NCBI GenBank assembly: GCA_025455635.1
Contig: JALOMF010000088.1
Location: 1-11,019, forward strand
Length of the DNA stretch: 11,019 nt
From: Saprospiraceae bacterium
GTDB lineage: Bacteria; Bacteroidota; Bacteroidia; Chitinophagales; Saprospiraceae
Direction of reading: 5' to 3'
In this document: piece after piece, positions 7,854-11,019 of the stretch
Layout of the letters: each line of letters opens with the position of its first letter
Position numbering within the stretch: the stretch's first letter is position 1
Position numbers and translations under genes: made by a program
The notes under the pieces: generated by a model
Seen by the model: only the letters and a program-made list of their open reading frames with translations
What the model was told of the DNA's origin: nothing
Database searches by the model: none

Positions 7854-7901
7854 AGCAAGAACGTTTCCAGCAACCGAGTGGTGGAAACGTTCTTGCTTTT
7901 T
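7854..7901 (+). terminator. Perfect 16-bp hairpin with T tail after the sigma gene
   Basis: AGCAAGAACGTTTCCA (7854-7869) and TGGAAACGTTCTTGCT (7882-7897) are perfectly complementary around a 12-nt loop. The T run continues to 7901. This is a textbook intrinsic terminator about 95 nt past the sigma-factor stop. The A-rich bases before the left arm could also support weak termination from the other strand. In the rest of the 7761-8099 gap I see no supported gene. A short open frame ending in a stop near 7985 runs through the hairpin and has no family resemblance. Confidence 0.8.
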
Positions 7902-8099
7902 GATGTGTATCACCTCGACGAACACAATCGGACCAAGGCCCAAAAATTGACTTCCGAGCAATCGCAAGTGTGGCCGAGTCCCTAATCCTTTTCCGACCAT
8001 TGATGCAGCTTTGCCTTTTTCGGGGGCTAATGTCCTCGAAAGGCTCAGGCGTCGTTTCAATGGCCGGGCATAACCGTTTCACTACTAAATAAAACTACA

Positions 8100-8570
8100 A
8101 TGAACGTTACATATTTGACACAAGAAGGCCACGACCGCCTCAAAGCTGAACTGGAAGAACTGAAAACTGTAGGCCGCCAAGAAGCAGCCCGTGCCATCGC
8201 CGAGGCCCGTGAAAAAGGCGACCTCTCCGAAAACGCCGAATACGACGCTGCCAAAAATGCCCAAGGCATGTTGGAACTGCGCATCAACGAACTCGACAAG
8301 GTTATGGCCAGCGCCAGAATCCTGAGCGCTGCCGACATGGACACCACCGAGGTGCGCCTGCTCACCAGCGTGACCATCCTCAACAAAAAAACGGGCAAAG
8401 AGGACACCTACACCCTCGTCTCAGAATCGGAGGCCAGCCTCAAGGACAAGAAAATATCGGCCACCTCCCCCATCGGCAAGGGGCTGCTCGGCAAGAAACC
8501 GGGCGAATCGGCCATCATCACTACCCCTGCGGGGCAGGTTGAGTTCAAAATTGTCAAAATTTTCATTTGA
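8100..8570 (+). CDS. greA: Transcription elongation factor GreA
   Basis: GreA binds the secondary channel of RNA polymerase and stimulates cleavage of backtracked RNA, which rescues stalled complexes in the cytoplasm. At 156 residues it has the normal length. The N-terminal coiled coil (about 1-75) carries the tip motif AREKGDLSENAEYDAAK, with the two acidic residues D41 and E44 at the same numbers as in E. coli GreA. The C-terminal FKBP-like domain ends with SPIGKGLLGKKPGE and VEFKIVKIFI. The ATG follows an A-rich leader (aaataaaactacaa) with no Shine-Dalgarno sequence, as usual in this phylum. It lies 339 nt after the sigma gene and about 100 nt before the HIT gene. A hairpin separates it from the latter, so most transcripts probably end after greA. 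Confidence 0.97.
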   Translation: MNVTYLTQEGHDRLKAELEELKTVGRQEAARAIAEAREKGDLSENAEYDAAKNAQGMLELRINELDKVMASARILSAADMDTTEVRLLTSVTILNKKTGKEDTYTLVSESEASLKDKKISATSPIGKGLLGKKPGESAIITTPAGQVEFKIVKIFI

Positions 8571-8596
8571 GAAGTAGCTCAAAAAAGTAAAACATG

Positions 8597-8638
8597 AAAG
8601 GCAAAAGTGGGGCGAAGTGCCATTGCTTTTGCCTTTTT
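8597..8638 (+). terminator. Intrinsic terminator after greA
   Basis: AAAGGCAAAAG (8597-8607) pairs with CTTTTGCCTTT (8626-8636), and the T run reaches 8638. The loop can form a short extra GGC/GCC pairing. Downstream, TTTTTACTT is repeated, giving an AT-rich stretch up to the HIT gene start. Confidence 0.6.
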
Positions 8639-8669
8639 ACTTGCTGCTTTTTACTTCCACTTTTTTGCC

Positions 8670-9065
8670 ATGCCCAGCATTTTCACCCGCATCATCAACG
8701 GCGAAATCCCCTGCTACAAGGTAGCGGAAAATGACCAGTTTTTCGCTTTCCTCGACATCAACCCGGTGGCGAAGGGCCACACGCTCGTAGTACCCAAACA
8801 GGAGGTTGACTACCTCTTCGACGTGGATGACGACACGCTGGGCGGGCTTATGGTTTTTGCCAAAAAAGTAGCCAAAGCCCTCAAGGCCACCATCGAATGC
8901 CAGCGGGTAGGCGTCATGGTCATCGGCACGGAAGTACCCCATGCGCACGTACACCTCATCCCCTTCCAGCGGGAGAGCCAAGTGAGCGTCACGGCCCCGA
9001 AACTTAGTTTCACAAAGGAAGAAATGGCAGAAATAGCAGAAAAAATAAGGGGGTTTGAGGTATGA
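8670..9065 (+). CDS. HIT family nucleotide hydrolase (HINT-like)
   Basis: This 131-residue histidine-triad protein probably hydrolyses nucleotide phosphoramidates or AMP-lysine-type substrates, like HINT/PKCI-type enzymes. The N-terminal SIFTRIINGEIPCYKV and FAFLDINPVAKGHTLVVPK are typical of the family. The triad is HAHVHLIPF, with H91, H93 and H95 and the middle histidine expected as the nucleophile. I chose ATG 8670. The frame is open upstream from a GTG at 8607, but that extension translates the terminator hairpin and adds residues with no counterpart in the family. It ends 19 nt before the convergent ruvC stop codon. Adjacency to greA suggests occasional read-through expression, though the hairpin between them argues for its own promoter. 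Confidence 0.93.
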   Translation: MPSIFTRIINGEIPCYKVAENDQFFAFLDINPVAKGHTLVVPKQEVDYLFDVDDDTLGGLMVFAKKVAKALKATIECQRVGVMVIGTEVPHAHVHLIPFQRESQVSVTAPKLSFTKEEMAEIAEKIRGFEV

Positions 9066-9084
9066 AGGTATGTGAAGCCAATCC

Positions 9085-9645
9085 TCAAACCTTCTTCTGT
9101 GGGTTCTCCTTCACAAAAGCTGCCCAATCCTTCACCTTCTTCCCGCCGCCCAGCACCGATTTGGATTGGTAAAAATGGCAGACCGCCGTGGCCAGTGCAT
9201 CGGTAGCATCCAAGTATTTTTCCTCGATTTTTTGCTTGAAAATGGTCTCCAACATGGCAGCCACCTGCTCCTTGGCCGCATTGCCGTTGCCCGTCACCGA
9301 CTGCTTGATTTTCTTCGGCGAGTACTCCGTAATCTCCACGCCCATCGTGATGGCTGCGGCGATGGAGACGCCCTGCGCCCTGCCCAGTTTGAGCATGGAC
9401 TGTACGTTTTTGGCATAAAACGGCGCCTCGATGGCCATCTCCTGCGGGGCATACTGCTTGATGAGGGACTGCACGCCCTCGAAGATTTTTTTCAGCTTAT
9501 GTTGCTGTTCCTCAAGGTGTTGCATCGTGATGACGCCCAGCGCCACGAGGCTGAGTTGGCGGTTTTCGACCTCCACGATGCCGTAGCCCAGCACATTGGT
9601 GCCGGGGTCAATGCCGATAAGGCGGTATTTTTTTGTTTCTGTCAT
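9085..9645 (-). CDS. ruvC: Holliday junction resolvase RuvC
   Basis: RuvC is the endonuclease that cuts Holliday junctions, working with RuvA and RuvB in recombination and repair. At 186 residues it is slightly longer than E. coli RuvC, the extra being a basic C-terminal tail (GGGKKVKDWAAF ... PQKKV). The four catalytic acids are all visible in family context: D13 in IGIDPGT, E73 in MAIEAPF, and D146 and D149 in LDATDALATAVCH. The conserved KIKQSVTGNGNAAKEQV segment (112-128) that helps bind DNA is present. ruvA and ruvB are not in this window. The gene is convergent with the HIT gene and shares its upstream region with the palindrome array and the divergent membrane-protein gene. Confidence 0.96.
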   Translation of the reverse strand: MTETKKYRLIGIDPGTNVLGYGIVEVENRQLSLVALGVITMQHLEEQQHKLKKIFEGVQSLIKQYAPQEMAIEAPFYAKNVQSMLKLGRAQGVSIAAAITMGVEITEYSPKKIKQSVTGNGNAAKEQVAAMLETIFKQKIEEKYLDATDALATAVCHFYQSKSVLGGGKKVKDWAAFVKENPQKKV

Positions 9646-9652
9646 TGCGCAG

Positions 9653-9660
9653 CAAAGCTA
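9653..9660 (-). promoter_or_regulatory. Possible -7 box of ruvC (TAGCTTTG on the minus strand)
   Basis: Read on the minus strand, this is an exact TAnnTTTG match ending 7 nt before the ruvC ATG. Transcription would start almost at the start codon, giving a nearly leaderless mRNA. The expected -33 position falls inside the first palindrome (9678-9695), and no clear TTG is found there. Confidence 0.35.
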
Positions 9661-9677
9661 ACTTCGCACCAAGTAGC

Positions 9678-9794
9678 CGGGAAATTTATTTCCCGACAAA
9701 ACAACACAAACATCGGGAAATGAATTTCCCGGGTACAATTACTGCCGGGAAATGAATTTCCCGGGTACAAAAGCTTCGGGAAATGAATTTCCCG
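9678..9794. repeat. Array of four perfect 18-bp palindromes
   Basis: CGGGAAAT-nn-ATTTCCCG occurs at 9678-9695 (centre TT) and at 9714-9731, 9746-9763 and 9777-9794 (centre GA in each). Every arm is perfect. Centre-to-centre distances are 36, 32 and 31 bp. Copies 2-4 are each followed two bases later by TACAA (9734-9738, 9766-9770, 9797-9801), and the last of these leads into the ATG at 9801. The array fills the space between divergent ruvC and the membrane-protein gene. It could be a multi-site operator for a dimeric regulator or a cluster of REP-like elements; the sequence alone does not decide. Confidence 0.9.
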
Positions 9795-9800
9795 ACTACA

Positions 9801-10799
9801 ATGCCTACCAAACCCATCCTCAACCTCCTCGCCAAGCTCCTCATCACGGGCCTGCTGGCTTGGGCGATTTACCGCCAAGTGTTTGCGAAGCAACAAGCGG
9901 AGGAACTGTGGGCGGCTTTCGTGCAGCATTTTACCTACCCCAACATGGCCTGGCTCTTGGCCGTGGTGGCGCTGGCCCCCCTCAACCTCGCCTTGGAAGC
10001 CTTGAAGTGGCGGGAACTGACGAGGAGCTTCAGCAAAATGAACTTCTGGCGGAGCTTCAAGGCCGTGGTGGCTGGCTCGACCATTGGCATTTTCACCCCG
10101 AACCGGGTGGGCGAGTACGGCGGCAGGCTGCTCTTCGTGGAGGAGGGCCAGGGCTGGAAGGCCGTCATCAGCACGATGGTGGGCAGCTTGGCGCAGTTGC
10201 TGGTGCTGCTGGCCGTGGGGCTGGTCGGGGCCTTGTATTTCCTATTGGTGAAAATGGAGTTCGAGGCGCAGTACCTGTTTTGGGTGGCGGTCAGCTTGGC
10301 CTCGGCACTGGTCGGGCTGTTGTTTTTCACCTATTTCAACATTGACTTGATGGTGGTGCTGGCCAAGCGGGTGCCATACGTCGAGCGGTTCAGGAACCAG
10401 CTTCGCCACCTGACCGTGCTGCGCAACTACCACCGCCGGGAGCTGGGCCGGGCACTGTGGTATGCCTTTCTGCGGTATGCAACCTTCACCACCCAGTACT
10501 ATCTTTTGTTGCAATTTTACGGTGTGCCGGCCCCGTGGCTGATGGGCATGGCGGGCATTGCCACCATCTTCCTCGTGCAGGCGAGCGTACCGCTGCCCCC
10601 AGCAATGGGGCTGCTGGCCCGCAGCGAGATTGCCCTGTTCGTCTGGGGCTTTTTCACCGACGACCGTGTGGATATTTTGGCGGCTACCTTCTCTTTGTTC
10701 GTGATAAACATCGTGGTGCCGGCACTGCTGGGCCTCGTGTTCATCATTCAAGTGAACATCTTAAAATCTATTGGCCTTGAGGACAAAACATCTTCGTAA
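9801..10799 (+). CDS. YbhN/UPF0104-family integral membrane protein (lysylphosphatidylglycerol synthase TM-like)
   Basis: This 332-residue polytopic membrane protein belongs to the family that includes the flippase-like transmembrane part of MprF and YbhN-type proteins. Members are linked to lipid or lipid-linked substrate movement, but function varies. The diagnostic segment is VVAGSTIGIFTPNRVGEYGGR near residues 90-110, followed by several hydrophobic segments and a late QASVPLPPAMGLLARSEIALF motif. There is no soluble lysyl-transferase domain, so it is not a full MprF. I chose ATG 9801, which gives MPTKPILNLLAKLLI. The in-frame ATG at 9783 lies inside the fourth palindrome and would add only MNFPTT. 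The end overlaps the next gene by 23 nt, suggesting coupled translation. Confidence 0.85.
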   Translation: MPTKPILNLLAKLLITGLLAWAIYRQVFAKQQAEELWAAFVQHFTYPNMAWLLAVVALAPLNLALEALKWRELTRSFSKMNFWRSFKAVVAGSTIGIFTPNRVGEYGGRLLFVEEGQGWKAVISTMVGSLAQLLVLLAVGLVGALYFLLVKMEFEAQYLFWVAVSLASALVGLLFFTYFNIDLMVVLAKRVPYVERFRNQLRHLTVLRNYHRRELGRALWYAFLRYATFTTQYYLLLQFYGVPAPWLMGMAGIATIFLVQASVPLPPAMGLLARSEIALFVWGFFTDDRVDILAATFSLFVINIVVPALLGLVFIIQVNILKSIGLEDKTSS

Positions 10800-11019
10800 A
10801 ACGCTCGTTTTCAGCAGCTTGGCACTGGTTTTTCTTTTTTTTGGCTTCGCAAAAAACGGAGGCAGCTATACTCCATTAAACATGTCGCCAACTGAAATTG
10901 GCGACTACATGGGCAACTACAGCCCTTGCTACACGAACAACACCACCTACCAAAGCGGCGAGGAACTGACCTACAAGCTCTACTACAACTGGGGCCTTGT
11001 CTGGCTCTCGGCCGGCGAA
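10777..11019 (+). CDS. DUF3108-like exported protein, 3' end outside the window, probable TTG start
   Basis: The last 81 codons of the window form the start of an exported protein. The segment YQSGEELTYKLYYNWGLVWLSAGE is typical of the N-terminus of DUF3108 proteins, which are periplasmic or outer-membrane-linked beta proteins of unknown role. Before it lies a signal-peptide-like stretch, RTKHLRKTLVFSSLALVFLFF, with a basic head and hydrophobic core. In this frame a stop occurs at 10762, and the only upstream candidate starts are TTG 10771 and TTG 10777. The first ATG (10882) would cut off the signal. I chose TTG 10777, overlapping the previous gene by 23 nt in another frame. An 8-nt T run (10835-10842) lies in the signal sequence. 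Confidence 0.7.
   Translation, partial: MRTKHLRKTLVFSSLALVFLFFGFAKNGGSYTPLNMSPTEIGDYMGNYSPCYTNNTTYQSGEELTYKLYYNWGLVWLSAGE

Noticed and set aside
7719..8082. Minus-strand open frames in the gap between the sigma gene and greA
   Set aside because: They run through the terminator hairpin, two frames overlap each other, and neither resembles a known protein. A gene remnant cannot be excluded but is unsupported.
8607..8669. N-terminal hydrophobic extension of the HIT protein (GTG start)
   Set aside because: It is a translation of the terminator and AT-rich spacer. HIT proteins begin at the SIFTRIINGEIP motif, matching ATG 8670.
9166..9723. Plus-strand open frame antisense to ruvC
   Set aside because: ruvC shows all four catalytic acids. 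The antisense product has no coherent motif.
9678..9794. Small CRISPR array
   Set aside because: The repeats are only 18 bp and fully palindromic, the spacers are 13-18 bp and share TACAA, and no cas genes are nearby.
9801..10799. Full MprF lysylphosphatidylglycerol synthase
   Set aside because: Only the membrane part is present; the cytoplasmic transferase domain is missing.

Overview
The window looks like a chromosomal piece of a fairly GC-rich member of the Bacteroidota, possibly Saprospiria-like. The phylum call rests on several things seen here: a secreted M36 peptidase with a type IX secretion (T9SS) C-terminal sorting domain, an ECF sigma factor of the type expanded in Bacteroidota, promoter boxes matching the phylum's TAnnTTTG -7 consensus, no Shine-Dalgarno sequences, and A-rich start contexts. 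The class-level guess is inference only.

Layout. Bases 1-2126 (+) carry the 3' part of a MOSC-domain gene, a D-Ala-D-Ala-ligase-like ATP-grasp gene and, 16 nt later, a LysE/RhtB-type exporter. Bases 2310-5837 (+) hold a 1175-residue modular fungalysin (M36) peptidase with its own promoter candidate at 2159-2192. The gap 5838-6201 is filled by two direct copies of a repeat element (91-bp core between inverted 7-bp-period arrays). The copies flank a bidirectional terminator that separates the peptidase from the convergent gene at 6202-7065 (-), a secreted protein of unknown function with a T9SS-like tail. Divergent from that gene is an ECF sigma factor with a TTG start (7233-7760). A 339-bp gap follows with a perfect 16-bp terminator hairpin. 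Then come greA (8100-8570), a terminator, and a HIT-family hydrolase gene (8670-9065), convergent with ruvC (9085-9645, -).

Between ruvC and the divergent YbhN/UPF0104-type membrane protein gene (9801-10799) lies the most striking non-coding feature: four perfect copies of an 18-bp palindrome spaced 31-36 bp apart (9678-9794). The window ends inside a DUF3108-like exported protein gene (from 10777), which overlaps the membrane protein gene and seems to use a TTG start.

There is no defence system, CRISPR array, tRNA, rRNA or transposase. The genes are mostly ordinary housekeeping and secretion genes. The unusual content is intergenic: the palindrome array, the duplicated heptad-flanked element and the hairpin after the sigma gene.
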